A DNA stretch of 64,000 nucleotides from FEN-1073 sp963780865 (GCA_963780865.1 CAWADT010000017.1:1-64000), one strand, 5' to 3'. Counted from the first letter of the stretch, positions 16,857 to 27,400 are shown. Notes: generated from the letters alone by a model not told the origin. Program-made: numbers and translations.

Positions 16857-18308
16857 ATGAAGATGCTGATTGACAGCCAATGGGTGGAATCGTCCAACGG
16901 GCAATGGATCGATGTATCCAACTCCGGCACCGGCGAGGTGATCGATCGCACGCCGGCCGCCGCGGTGGACGACGTGGAGAAGGCGATTCAAGCGGCGCAA
17001 GCGGCTCGCGCGAATTTGCGGTGGATGCCCGCCCATAAGCGGTCGGAAATCCTCTTGCGCATCGCGGATTCCATCATGGACAACCACCGGGCGCTGGGCG
17101 AACTGCTGGCCAGGGAAAATGGCAAACCGATCCAGCAAACCCGGGCCGAGGTGGTCGTGACGGCGAGGATCTTCCGGGGTTTTGCGGAGGAGGCCAAACG
17201 GATTTTCGGCCGCGTGGTGCCGATGGATGCCGTCCCCGGTCAGGAACGGAATTTTGCCTTTACCATCCGCCAGCCGCTGGGGGTGGTGGCCGCGATCGTG
17301 CCCTTCAACTATCCGGTCGAGTTATGGGGGCACAAGGCGGCTCCGGCCCTCGCGGCGGGAAATCCGGTGATCACCAAACCGCCGAAGGAATGCCCGCTCA
17401 CGGTCCTGAGGATCGCCGAGTTAATGGAGGCCGCCGGCCTGCCGCGGGCGGCGCACCAGGTCGTCACCGGCGCCGGATCCATCATCGGGGATTACCTCGC
17501 CCGCTCGCCCGGAATAAAAATGGTGAATTTCACCGGCAGCACCGAGGTCGGAATCAAAATCGCGCAGCTGGCCGCCAAAACACTGAAGAAGGTCCACATG
17601 GAACTGGGCGGGAATGACGCGATGATCGTCTGCGCCGACGCCGATCTGGAAAAGGCGGTTCAATCCGTGGTCCTGGGCCGTTTGGCGCGCGGGAACGGAC
17701 AGATTTGCTGCGCCATCAAGCGGATCTTCGTCGCCGCGCCCATTTATGACCGCTTCGCGGAATTGCTGGCGCAAAAAGCGAAAGCCCTCAAAGTGGGCAA
17801 TCAATTGGAAGAAGACACTGACGTGGGACCTTTAATTAATGAAGCCGCTGCCGTCCAGGTGGAAGCGCTGGTTAACGAGGCGGTCAAAGCGGGCGCCAAG
17901 CTGCTCGCCGGCGGCCACCGCCGCAACGCGTTCATGGAACCGACCGTCCTGCGGGACGTGCCGCCTTCGATCCCCCTCTTCTGCGAGGAAACGTTCGGGC
18001 CCGTCGTGCCGCTCGTTAAATTCCAGGACGTGGAAGAAGCCATCCGCATGGCCAACGATTCGCCCTACGGGCTGCAAGCGGCCGTCTTCACCAACGATAT
18101 CTCCCGCGCGATGACCATCAGTCACCGCCTGGAAGCGGGCGGCGTGATTGTCAACTGGTCTTCCGCCTTGCGGGTGGAGACGCTGCCCTTCGGAGGAATC
18201 AAAATGAGCGGGAACGGCCGCGAAGGCATCCATGATTCGCTCCTGGAGATGACCGAACAGAAGATCATCATCCTCCACGACGCATTATCCGTCTTCCATA
18301 CGGAGTAA
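16857..18308 (+). CDS. NAD(P)-dependent aldehyde dehydrogenase
   Basis: Aldehyde dehydrogenase superfamily, 483 residues, cytoplasmic. Cofactor-site residues lie in VPFNYP and KPPKECP. FTGSTEVG is the nucleotide-binding turn. The general-base Glu is in MELGGND, and the catalytic Cys is C284 in GQICCAIKR, with a second Cys next to it. The C-terminal LPFGGIKMSGNGREG is typical. ATG 16857 follows GGGAGG. Placed between the IclR gene and the importer, it may oxidise a sugar-derived aldehyde (lactaldehyde, glycolaldehyde or glyceraldehyde type). The precise substrate cannot be read from sequence. Confidence 0.9.
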   Translation: MKMLIDSQWVESSNGQWIDVSNSGTGEVIDRTPAAAVDDVEKAIQAAQAARANLRWMPAHKRSEILLRIADSIMDNHRALGELLARENGKPIQQTRAEVVVTARIFRGFAEEAKRIFGRVVPMDAVPGQERNFAFTIRQPLGVVAAIVPFNYPVELWGHKAAPALAAGNPVITKPPKECPLTVLRIAELMEAAGLPRAAHQVVTGAGSIIGDYLARSPGIKMVNFTGSTEVGIKIAQLAAKTLKKVHMELGGNDAMIVCADADLEKAVQSVVLGRLARGNGQICCAIKRIFVAAPIYDRFAELLAQKAKALKVGNQLEEDTDVGPLINEAAAVQVEALVNEAVKAGAKLLAGGHRRNAFMEPTVLRDVPPSIPLFCEETFGPVVPLVKFQDVEEAIRMANDSPYGLQAAVFTNDISRAMTISHRLEAGGVIVNWSSALRVETLPFGGIKMSGNGREGIHDSLLEMTEQKIIILHDALSVFHTE

Positions 18309-18310
18309 TC

Positions 18311-19819
18311 ATGCCCACCCAGAGCGGCCCGGCCTTGCAGATGCGGGGAATCTGCAAGAGCTTCGACGGCGGATTGGTCCTGCGCGACGTGGATTTCTCG
18401 GCGGAGGCCGGCGAAGTCCACGCCATCTCCGGGGAAAACGGCGCCGGAAAATCAACGCTCATGCGGATTCTTTCCGGCGCCATTCCGCGTGATTCGGGCG
18501 AAGTACTCTTGGACGGCACCCCCATCCACGTGGCAAATCCTCTTCAGGCGCACCGTTTGGGAATCCGCGCGGTGTACCAGGAATTCAGTTTAATCCCGCA
18601 CTTGACCGTAACTGAGAATATCCTGCTGGGCCAGATGCCCGTCACCCAAAGGTTAAAGTGGATTGACTGGGCTAAAGCTCACGAGACGGCGAAAAATATT
18701 CTCCATGAGATCGGGTTCAGCGGTATCGACGTGCGGACCCGCGTTTCGCGCCTGGGCGTTTCGCAGCAGCAGATGGTGGAGATCGCCAAAGCGGTGGCGA
18801 CCAAGCCGCGCATCCTCATTCTGGACGAACCGTCCGCGGTCCTTTCGCGGGAGGAGCTCAACCGCCTCTTCGCGCTCATCCGGAAATTGAAACAGGATTC
18901 CGCGCTGGTCTTGTATATCTCCCACCGCCTGGATGAAGTCTTCGAAATTGCGGACCGGATCACCGTGCTGAAGGATGGCCAGGCGGTCGGCACCGTCCGG
19001 CCGGCGGAAACCGACCAATCCACCCTGATAAAAATGATGGTCGGGCGCGCGCTGAGCGAGATCTATCCCCGCCGCGAAACCAAAACCCGGCCGACGGTTC
19101 TCGCCGTGGAAAAGCTCAACCGGGAGGAATCTTTCCACAACATCTCCTTCACGCTGGGCCGGGGTGAAATCGTGGGGTTCTTCGGTTTGGTCGGAAGCGG
19201 CCGCACGCAAATGGTGCGCGCGATCTTCGGCGCGGAACCGGCGACCTCCGGTGAGGTGCGGGTGGAGGACCGCGTTCTGCATCTCCGGTCGCCGTCGGAC
19301 GCGCTGCGGTCCGGGATTGCGTTACTGACGGAAGACCGGAAGCGCGATGGCTTGGTGCTCAGTTCCTCGATCGGGGACAACATGAGCATGGCCTCGTTCC
19401 ACCGGATCAGCCGTTGGGGGATCCTCAATATGCGCCAGCGAAACGAAGGCGTGCTACAGAAGATCAAGGATCTGAACATCCGGCCAGCCCAATCGGAACG
19501 CCTTATCCGCTATCTCAGCGGCGGCAATCAACAGAAGGTTGTTCTAGCGAAGTGGCTGCTCACGCAGGCCAAGGTCCTTCTGTTGGACGAGCCAACCCGC
19601 GGGGTCGATGTTGCCACAAAAGTCGAGCTCTACCTGATCATGAACGATCTGGCGAACTCCGGCGTGTCGATCCTCCTGGTCTCCTCTGAATTGCCGGAAG
19701 TTCTGGGAATGAGCGACCGGATATGGGTTATGCGGGAAGGGAATCTCGTAGGGGAATTTACCAAGGCACAAGCCAGCGAAGAAACCGTATTGGCCGCCGC
19801 CGCAGGAGTGAATGTATGA
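18311..19819 (+). CDS. Sugar ABC transporter ATPase, RbsA/MglA type
   Basis: Two tandem ABC domains in 502 residues. The first has Walker A GENGAGKST and the degenerate signature LGVSQQQMVEIA. The second has the usual altered Walker A (GLVGSGRTQMVR) and signature LSGGNQQKV. Both have Walker B ILDEPS/LLDEPT. Such proteins power import of monosaccharides through an RbsC-type permease. It begins 2 bases after the dehydrogenase stop and its own stop overlaps the permease start (ATGA at 19816-19819), so translation is coupled. Confidence 0.94.
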   Translation: MPTQSGPALQMRGICKSFDGGLVLRDVDFSAEAGEVHAISGENGAGKSTLMRILSGAIPRDSGEVLLDGTPIHVANPLQAHRLGIRAVYQEFSLIPHLTVTENILLGQMPVTQRLKWIDWAKAHETAKNILHEIGFSGIDVRTRVSRLGVSQQQMVEIAKAVATKPRILILDEPSAVLSREELNRLFALIRKLKQDSALVLYISHRLDEVFEIADRITVLKDGQAVGTVRPAETDQSTLIKMMVGRALSEIYPRRETKTRPTVLAVEKLNREESFHNISFTLGRGEIVGFFGLVGSGRTQMVRAIFGAEPATSGEVRVEDRVLHLRSPSDALRSGIALLTEDRKRDGLVLSSSIGDNMSMASFHRISRWGILNMRQRNEGVLQKIKDLNIRPAQSERLIRYLSGGNQQKVVLAKWLLTQAKVLLLDEPTRGVDVATKVELYLIMNDLANSGVSILLVSSELPEVLGMSDRIWVMREGNLVGEFTKAQASEETVLAAAAGVNV

Positions 19820-20805
19820 CCAACCTGATGGATCGATTGCGGGCGATGGGGAAGGTTCCGCTGGTGAAAGTGAGTGCGGAGCGGATTCGCCGGCAGTGGG
19901 TGGATTATGCATTCCTGGGTGCCTTTTTCCTGTTAATCCTGATAGCCGCCTCGATGTCGGATGTCTTCTTCTCCGGTCAAAATATATCCAATTTATTGCG
20001 CCAGATCGTTACCAATGGATTGATCAGTTTGGGGATGCTGGTGGTGATTCTGACCGGCGGGATCGATTTATCCGTTGGTTCCGTGGTCGCGTTTTCGGCC
20101 CTCATCGTCTCGGGGATGATAAACAAGCACCTGCCATTATCCATTGCCATCCTGATCGCGCTCAGCGTGGGCGGCCTGGCGGGGGCGTTCAACGGATTCA
20201 TGATTTCACGCTTTAATCTCCAGCCTTTCATCGTGACTCTGGCTACGGTGGGCACCATTCGCGGGCTGGTGTATGTCTATTCCGAAACACCCATCACACC
20301 GCAGGATCAATCCTTTCGGACGATTTTTGGCACGGCGATCTTCGGTCCCTTCACCCTGTCTATTTTGATCATGCTCGCAGCCTTCGTCTTGGCGCTGTTT
20401 TTCATCAATCGCACCACACCCGGTCGGGCGATCGTGGCGATCGGAGGAAACCCGGAAGCCGTCCGGTTGGCGGGTATTAATGTAAGCGGCCACATCATTC
20501 TCGTTTACATCCTCTCCGGGTTATGCGCCGCTTTGGCCGGCGTCCTTCTCGCCTCGCGGCTGGGGATTGCGCAACCCAGCCTAGGCGCGGGGTTCGAGTT
20601 GGATGCGATTGCGGCCTGCGTGATCGGAGGAGCAACCTTGGGCGGCGGCGGCGGTGGGGGCGTACTCGGAACATTCGGGGGCGTGTTGACCTTGGGGTTG
20701 ATCAACAACCTACTGAACCTTTTCAACGTGCAATCCTACTACCAGCAAATTTTAAAAGGAGTAATCATTCTATTCGCAGTGCTCGCTCGACGGAGCAATC
20801 GCTAG
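19816..20805 (+). CDS. Sugar ABC transporter permease, RbsC type
   Basis: Membrane channel of 329 residues with about eight to ten helices. The motifs GLISLGMLVVILTGGIDLSVGS and GGNPEAVRLAGI are diagnostic for the RbsC/XylH/AraH family, and a Gly-rich stretch (GGGGGGG) precedes the last helices. The start ATG 19816 overlaps the ATPase stop by 4 bases. With the binding protein at 20996 it forms a complete monosaccharide importer, probably for a uronate or related sugar acid given the neighbours. Confidence 0.93.
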   Translation: MTNLMDRLRAMGKVPLVKVSAERIRRQWVDYAFLGAFFLLILIAASMSDVFFSGQNISNLLRQIVTNGLISLGMLVVILTGGIDLSVGSVVAFSALIVSGMINKHLPLSIAILIALSVGGLAGAFNGFMISRFNLQPFIVTLATVGTIRGLVYVYSETPITPQDQSFRTIFGTAIFGPFTLSILIMLAAFVLALFFINRTTPGRAIVAIGGNPEAVRLAGINVSGHIILVYILSGLCAALAGVLLASRLGIAQPSLGAGFELDAIAACVIGGATLGGGGGGGVLGTFGGVLTLGLINNLLNLFNVQSYYQQILKGVIILFAVLARRSNR

Positions 20806-20995
20806 CCTCGGAAAGGACGGCTGCGGCCGTTGACAATGGATCGGTACGGGAACTGCTGAAGCAAACCACCAAAAACCCCTCCAGCTGGGCTGGAAAAGGA
20901 GGTGAACCGCGGACCAATATTAGGCGATTGCGACCACCGGTCTAGATCACTGGCACCTTGCCACAACACATTCCGTTCAATCAGGAGGAAAGAAC

Positions 20996-21961
20996 ATGAA
21001 CCGAAAGTCGTTTGCGATGCTAATCGTCGTCGCCACCTTTTTGGCAGCCTGCGGAACCACGTCGACCGTCGCCCCCAAAGCGCAGGCCAAAACCTTAAAG
21101 ATCGGCATGTCCAGCTATACCTTGTGCTGCTCTTACTTCATCGGTATGGACAAGGCCGTGAAGGATGGGGCCAGCTACTATTCCAACGTCACGGTCTACA
21201 GCACTGATGCGGGCGGGGATGCCGCGAAGCTCAATTCCGACATCGAAGACCTCATCGCCAAGAAAGTGGACGGCATGATCATCAGTGGCGGACCGCTCGA
21301 ACAACTTCCCTCGGCGCTGGACGATCTGAAGAAAGCCGGAATCCCGGTGGTGCTGGTGGACCGGCAATGGTCGGGCGGCTACACGAGCTATGTCGGCCCG
21401 GATAACTTCACGATCGGGCAGCAAGACGGTCAGTTCATTGTCAATAAACTGGGCAGCAAGGGCGGTATTCTGGCCGTGATCAAGGGCGGCCCTGCCGATA
21501 ACTCCATCGGCCTGAACCGCACCAAGGGCATGCTCGACATCGTCGGGAAAGTGACGGCGATTACAGTAGTGACGGCCCCGGACTACGGCAACTGGTCCAC
21601 GGACGATGGGCTCAAGGTAATGGAAAACCTGCTGGCGGCCAATCCCCACATCGACGCCGTGTTCTGCGAAAATGACTCAATGTGCCTGGGCGCGCAACGC
21701 GCCATCGCCGATGCCAACCGCACTTCGGAGATGTTCCTCTGCGCCGTCGACGGGCAGAAGGAAGCGCTGCAGCAGATCATGAACGGAAGCAATTACGCCT
21801 GCACCGGCCGGAACGATTCCGATCAGATCGGACATCAGGGCTTCTACCGGCTGATGTCGATTTTGGCCGGCGGGACTCCTCCGCTCAACACGATTCTGCC
21901 GTCGCCGTTGATCACGATCGAAAACGCTGTAAAATTCTACGATCCCAATAGCCTCTTCTAA
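20996..21961 (+). CDS. Sugar-binding lipoprotein, RbsB type
   Basis: Periplasmic-binding-protein type-I lipoprotein of 321 residues. The signal peptide ends at lipobox FLAAC, followed by a short linker. The ligand-binding fold shows VDGMIISGGPLEQLPSA, PVVLVDRQW, GPDNFTIGQQDG and AVFCENDSMCLGA. ATG 20996 follows AGGAGG. A 190-base gap separates it from the permease. The two strong hairpins downstream may raise its level above that of the membrane subunits, as is usual for binding proteins. Confidence 0.92.
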   Translation: MNRKSFAMLIVVATFLAACGTTSTVAPKAQAKTLKIGMSSYTLCCSYFIGMDKAVKDGASYYSNVTVYSTDAGGDAAKLNSDIEDLIAKKVDGMIISGGPLEQLPSALDDLKKAGIPVVLVDRQWSGGYTSYVGPDNFTIGQQDGQFIVNKLGSKGGILAVIKGGPADNSIGLNRTKGMLDIVGKVTAITVVTAPDYGNWSTDDGLKVMENLLAANPHIDAVFCENDSMCLGAQRAIADANRTSEMFLCAVDGQKEALQQIMNGSNYACTGRNDSDQIGHQGFYRLMSILAGGTPPLNTILPSPLITIENAVKFYDPNSLF

Positions 21962-22007
21962 TCTCCGCAGCTATTTGGGGTCGCGCTCGCTCCGTCCGTT
22001 TCCGGAA

Positions 22008-22100
22008 GGGCGGCTGCGCTTCCTGGCAGCCGCCCGAGAGGAAAGAGCAAGCGACGATCTGCCCGGGTCCTCTCGCCGGAAAATTCCGGCGAGAGGACCC
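22008..22100 (+). promoter_or_regulatory. Two strong hairpins after the binding-protein gene
   Basis: A 10-bp perfect stem (22008-22017 with 22026-22035) and a 17-bp perfect stem with a 2-base loop (22065-22081 with 22084-22100) lie between the binding-protein stop (21961) and kdgK (22169). Neither has a T run, so they look more like RNA-stabilising or partial-attenuation structures than simple terminators. Confidence 0.6.
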
Positions 22101-22168
22101 TCTGACCTTCGGTCCGACCCGAAGGATTCAAGTTCGAAGAATGCCCAAGCAGTATCTGGGGAGGCAAG

Positions 22169-23202
22169 ATGGCGCAAGTGGTGACTTTTGGCGAGATCAT
22201 GCTGCGGTTGATGCCGCCCGGGTTCAAGCGGTTTGTCCAGGCGCGGGCATTTGAAGCAACCTACGGTGGCGGCGAAGCCAACGTGGCCGCATCGCTCGCC
22301 AATTTTGGGGTAGACACCGAGTTTGTCACGCGCCTGCCGGCAAACGAGTTGGGAGATGCGGCGATCTTCCGGTTGCGGCAATTTGGAGTGCACACCGACC
22401 ACATTGTGAGGGGGGAGAAAGGCTTGGAATATATTTTTTGGAAGCGGGCGCTGCCCAACGCGGCAGCAAAGTGATCTACGACCGCGATTTTTCCAGTTTT
22501 GCCACCATCCAACCCGGCAGCGTGGACTGGGAAAGCGTATTTTCGGGGGCCCAATGGTTTCATTGGACCGGGATCACGCCGAGCGTCTCGGAGGGGGCCG
22601 CGCTCGCCTGCGAAGAGGCCATTCACGCCGCCCGTCAAAAAGGGGTGACCATTTCGTGCGATCTGAATCACCGGGCCAAACTGTGGAAGTGGGGGAAGTC
22701 CGCCAACGAGGTCATGAGCCGGCTGGCGCTTGAAAGCGACGTGATGATCAGCAATGAAGAAGACGCCGACAAAGTGTTCGGGATTCACGCGCCGGAGACG
22801 GACGTGACCAGCGGCGTTATCGACGCGGGAAAATACCGCCCGGTGTGCGAAGCGCTTTCGCAAAAGTTTCCGCGATTGAAAACGATTGCCATTACGCTGC
22901 GCGGCTCCGTGTCGGCCAGCCACAATACCTGGTCGGCGGCGATTTGGCATAATCGGCAATACACCGTCGGGCCCTGTTACGATATTCTCCCGGTGGTGGA
23001 TCGCGTCGGCAGCGGCGATGCGTTTATGGCCGGATTGATTTATGGCAGGTTGAAAAAACCGGAGGATCCGGATTATGCCTTCCGGTTTGCGGTTGCCGCC
23101 TCCTGCCTGAAGCACGGCATCCCCGGCGATTTCAACGTGGTCGGCTGCGACGAAGTGGAACAACTGATGGCAGGCGATGGTTCAGGCCGCGTGTCCCGGT
23201 AA
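22169..23202 (+). pseudogene. kdgK: 2-keto-3-deoxygluconate kinase, frameshifted in a G run
   Basis: PfkB/ribokinase-family sugar kinase that phosphorylates KDG to KDPG with ATP. The first frame (22169 on, GGGGAGG site) has VVTFGEIMLRL and YGGGEANVAASLANFG. The second frame has GIYFLEAGAAQRGSKVIYDR, CDLNHRAKLW, ISNEEDA and the catalytic DRVGSGDAFMAGLIYG. The frames join if the six-G run at 22410-22415 had seven, giving HIVRGGERLGIYFLE as expected for KdgK. Position next to the KDPG aldolase supports the name. It is a homopolymer artefact, a slippage-prone site or a recent lesion. Confidence 0.85.
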
Positions 23203-23222
23203 GAATCGGCAGGAGGAGTCGC

Positions 23223-24242
23223 ATGGCGCGCTTTTCAAGGCTGGATGTCTATAACACGGTTCTGGATGGCGGCCTGGTGCCGTTGTTCTATCACGCCGAG
23301 CAAGGCACCGCCGTGGAAATCGTCTCGGCGTGCGCGCAGGGCGGGTCGAAGGCGGTCGAGTTTACCAACCGCGGAGAGATGGCCCTCTCTGTATTCCAAG
23401 GCCTGGTGACCCATTTCCGCTCCGCCGATCCATCGGTCATTCTGGGGATTGGATCGGTTCTCGATGCTCCGACGGCGGCGCTGTTCATCGCCGGCGGCGC
23501 CAACTTCATTGTCGGACCCAATCTGCGGCCGGACGTGGCGCGTTTGTGCAACCTCCACAAGATCGCCTACTTCCCCGGATGCGCGACGGCAACCGAAATT
23601 TCCCAGGCGGAAGAATTGGGCGCGGAAATTTGCAAAGTGTTCCCCGGCGAACAGGTGGGAGGTCCTGGTTTTATCAGCGCTGTGATGGCGCCCTGTCCCT
23701 GGCACCGGCTGATGCCCACCGGCGGCGTGGACGCCACCGAAGAAAGCGTCACGGCTTGGATCCAAGCCGGCGCGGCGGCGGTCGGGATGGGATCCAAATT
23801 AATCACCTCCCAGGCCGTGGCAGCGCGGGATTTTGGCGGCATCGCCCAGAGCGTTGCGCAGATTCGCGCGTGGGTGGGGAAGGCGCGCGGGCTGCCGCTT
23901 TTCGTTGGAGTGGAACACGTGGGTTTGTATCCGCACGGCTCTCTGCCGGGATCCGCCATCGCCGCCTGGTATAAACGCCTATTCGATTTCGAAATGTCCG
24001 AGCAGCCTTCTTCGTTCTTTCTTTCGGGCAAAGGTCCGGGCCGGATCGAAGTGGATAAAGAAGCCAGCGCCAAGCCCGTCCATATTGCCGTCCGCGTGTC
24101 AAATTTCGAAGAAGCCGTTTCGGTTTTACGGGCGAAGGGGATTGCCTTGGGCGAACCAAGCATCAAACCAACGTCGAAAACGGTCTATCTGAAAGATACC
24201 GATCCGGACGGGAATTTGGTCCACCTTCTTTGGACGGCGTGA
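23223..24242 (+). CDS. eda: KDPG/KHG aldolase fused to a C-terminal VOC (glyoxalase-fold) domain
   Basis: 339 residues against about 210 for an ordinary Eda. Residues 1 to about 220 are a class-I KDPG aldolase: Glu46 in AVEFTNRG, Schiff-base Lys138 in EICKVFPG, and phosphate loops in PTGGV and VGMGSKL. KDPG is cleaved to pyruvate and glyceraldehyde-3-phosphate. Residues from about 226 form a vicinal-oxygen-chelate fold: GVEHVGLYPH, AAWYKRLFDFEM, KPVHIAVRV and a C-terminal DPDGNLVHLLW. The frame has no break and the start has AGGAGG. The VOC half may bind a metal or a sugar-acid. Its function is not known. Confidence 0.88.
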   Translation: MARFSRLDVYNTVLDGGLVPLFYHAEQGTAVEIVSACAQGGSKAVEFTNRGEMALSVFQGLVTHFRSADPSVILGIGSVLDAPTAALFIAGGANFIVGPNLRPDVARLCNLHKIAYFPGCATATEISQAEELGAEICKVFPGEQVGGPGFISAVMAPCPWHRLMPTGGVDATEESVTAWIQAGAAAVGMGSKLITSQAVAARDFGGIAQSVAQIRAWVGKARGLPLFVGVEHVGLYPHGSLPGSAIAAWYKRLFDFEMSEQPSSFFLSGKGPGRIEVDKEASAKPVHIAVRVSNFEEAVSVLRAKGIALGEPSIKPTSKTVYLKDTDPDGNLVHLLWTA

Positions 24243-24301
24243 ACTAATGCGACCTGCCAGGCTGGCGGATACGAGTCAAGCTCTTGAAATAGGAGAGCGA
24301 T

Positions 24302-24481
24302 TAACAGGTTGTTGATAAAAGCACCGTAGGTGGTCGAGTAGCGGTTTTTGCGTATCCCCGGCCCGACCCGCCGGGGCGGGCGAGACCACCGGATTTCAGC
24401 GGGGTCCCGATACGCCCGTATAAAACACGGGCTACCCCGGCCTCGCCGGGGCTGGGCTCGACCGGCTTTTTCAACACCCTA
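24302..24481. repeat. MITE-like element with imperfect terminal inverted repeats
   Basis: The ends 24302-24322 and 24465-24481 are inverted copies of roughly AGGkTGTTGAwAAAAGC with a few mismatches. The interior has GC-rich complementary tracts (GGTGGTCGAG against GGGCTCGACC) and no gene. The right end overlaps the TAG stop of the neighbouring phosphorylase gene. Its termini resemble those at 31327-31461 and 39758-40017. Confidence 0.6.
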
Positions 24482-27400
24482 TGATGCAAAATACAATTCG
24501 ATTTCCCGGATTTTCCCTTCCCGGACAGATTCGGCGTAGGGAGCAGCGATAACATCGCCCGAAAGCTCGATCCATTCCCCCGCAGCATTGAGCAATTTAT
24601 TTTTTTGAATGCGCATCCCTTCGTGATAGGTATCCAGCCGCCGGGGATTGTGATACGTGACTTGGCACTGGCCCAGGAAAGTGAACGTGATTTTTCCATC
24701 ATCGGTAAACAGCCAGCCCGGCAACGCCGGCCGAAAGGCCAGTTGCAGCCGCTCCTTCTCCACAGTAAAGGGGTGCGCGCCCGCCATCATCCGGTTCCAC
24801 ATGCTGAGGAATTCGGCCGTGGAGCCGCTCAGGCGCGCCACAAAACCCGCGCCGTGAAGCGAGTCATCTGGATGCGCGCTCGAGACAAGGAAGGAGGAAT
24901 TTTCGAGCGGACTGCGTCCGTACGCCGCCGGATCCAGGAACGGAATCAGCGCGGTGCGCGCATCCGAGAAGAATTCTTCGTATAACCCCGCCCGCAGGAC
25001 CTCGAGCAGGTATTTGTATTCCATGTGCAGCCAGACGGACTCGTTTTCCAGCCAGCCGGGCGGGAAGACCCGCGCCCGGCCGATCTCAACTCCCTGGCTC
25101 TCCAGCGAAGCGTTCAACCGGTACATCTTTAATTTTTTATCGTGGAGCTCACCTTCTTTTATCCGTTGGTAAAGCTTGAGCGCGTCCCGCGAATTTTCCT
25201 GGAGCTTCATCGCGTGCACCGGCCCCTCCAGGAACAGCGGCAGGACGACCGGCGTGAATCGTTTGGGGCGGATGATGGGGCGGCCTTCCCCGTCGAGCGA
25301 GGCTTTTCCGTCCGCTCCCAGCAGCGGTTCAAATTCTTCCACTCGATAGACGAAGAACGTGGGTGGCAAATCGTCGTTAAGCGATAACGCGCGGGCAATT
25401 CCGGCGCCCAGCTTTTCCGAAAAATCCGCGAGGTGCTTGGCCATCTCGGAAAAGTGGATCGTCTCCATCGCGCCACCCAGGCCGAGCCGGATCGAAGCCC
25501 GGTACGTTTCCCGGGCCGAGGCCACGGTATCCCAATAGAGATAATCCCGATCCGGATCGCGCGAACTGCGCTGAGCCTCCAAGCGCCGGATGATTTCCTT
25601 TAAGAACGCGCCCATCTCGGCCGGAAGTTCCAGTTCGCCTTCTCCGCGTTCCCGGAGCGCTTGCCGGAGAAAATCAACCAGCCGTTTCAGTTCGTACGTT
25701 TCCGGCATGGAGGAGCCAAACATCCCGGGAAGACCGTTGAGGGCGTCATCCCAGCCGGGCCGCCCCGCTTCCATTTCGATCCCCATCCCCCACGGATCGA
25801 GCGTCGCAAATTTATTGATCGCGAGGGATACCAATTTGGCAAACACCGTCGCGTGGAAAATTTCCCCGCGGCCGCCGCCGGTGCGCAGCCATTGCCGAGG
25901 CTCGGACCGCGAGGCAAGCAAGGCGACCTTTTCCGGGTCCTCCTTGATCGCGTTCAACTGCCGCGGCCGGCCGTTCGAGAGCACGAATTTTTTCTCGCGC
26001 GGCTGGACCGTAAAGGGATTGTCGTAGAACCGGATCTCGGCGCCTTCGAACAACAGCCGCGCTTTCCGCTCCGGATAGATTTCCAGGAAGGATTCCACCA
26101 GATCGAGGTTGTAGGTCCAATGATCAACCCAGAATCCCTCTCCGTGCACGGCGTTTACGTGCTGATCCGCCGCCGACATCACCCGGTTCAGGAATTCCTC
26201 CCAGGGGATGCGCAAGCTCACCTTCTGGTCGGTGAGAAAGCCAAGCAGGGTGCCCGGCGTGAAGGGCTGGGAGAGAAAATTTTCAAGCGCTTGTGAGGGA
26301 TCGGCTAGCTCGCCCACCTCCGCGCGCCTGGCCGGTGGAATAGTGAACGTGCTGCCCAGGATGACCAGCGGATTGTATCCGTCGGCCTGGATCAGGCTCA
26401 GGAAGGTGCGGATGTTGAAATCCACAACCCGCGGATTGAGGAGGACGTCGCAGCGCCGGTTTTGAATGATATCCCGGTAGTTCCCGTTGCCCTGCGAATA
26501 AGGTTCGTCCATGAGGAGGAAGTCGTTGTAATCCCGTTCCAGATCCCCATGCTTGCGCGAGTACAAATGAAAAACGGCCGGGCGGCGCGGATCCCCCCAC
26601 ACCAGCGGCCAGCCTCCGCGCAGAATGTTATCCAACAGGGTTTGCCGGCAGTAGGCGTCGAAGACCGGATCGGCCGTCTTGGTCTCCATGCCATCGGTCA
26701 ACTTCCGCACGAGCGCGTTGCCTTCGGCGCGGCGTTGCATCAGGTACCCGGGCACCGTCAGGCGCTCCCGGGCCGGCTCGAGTTTCTCGATGCTGCCCAG
26801 ATGGCCGAATACTTCAAAAAGAACGGCCGACTCGCCCGGCTCGAGCGCAACCGCCGCGGCGAAGAAAGCGCAGGGAGTGCGCCCCAAGGTTATTTGTCTC
26901 TTCTCAAGCAGCGCGGAGAGGGAGGCCCGCTCCAGACAATCCGGCCTGCTCAATCCGGTATTCCGACCGAAGACGCACTCCGGATCGACCACAGCCGGCA
27001 GACGGGAAGGGTTGCCGCCGGATTCGAGAAACGCGAAGGCAAAATTCCCGCGCTCGATTTCTTCCACCACCGGCGAATCCCCGGCGCTCGAACGCAGCCG
27101 GAAGAAGGGCGCCCGGTTTTCCACGTTGTACACCTCCATCCAGGCCTCGATCGTCCGGCCGATATTCTTCAAGGCGGCATTGGAGACCGGGTATGGGATC
27201 ACCGCCGGAAGTCCATCTAGTATTTCAAGCGAGACCGGCCGGGAGGAGATATTTTTAATGGCAACCCGGCGCACCAATCCGGCAAAATCCTCTTTGGGAA
27301 CCGTAAAATACAGCACGTCGGTTTGCAGGCCGCTTCCGGGATCGACCTCCTGCAATTCCAGTTCGTTCATCCCGACGGCCATTTGCCGGCGGACGCCTGC

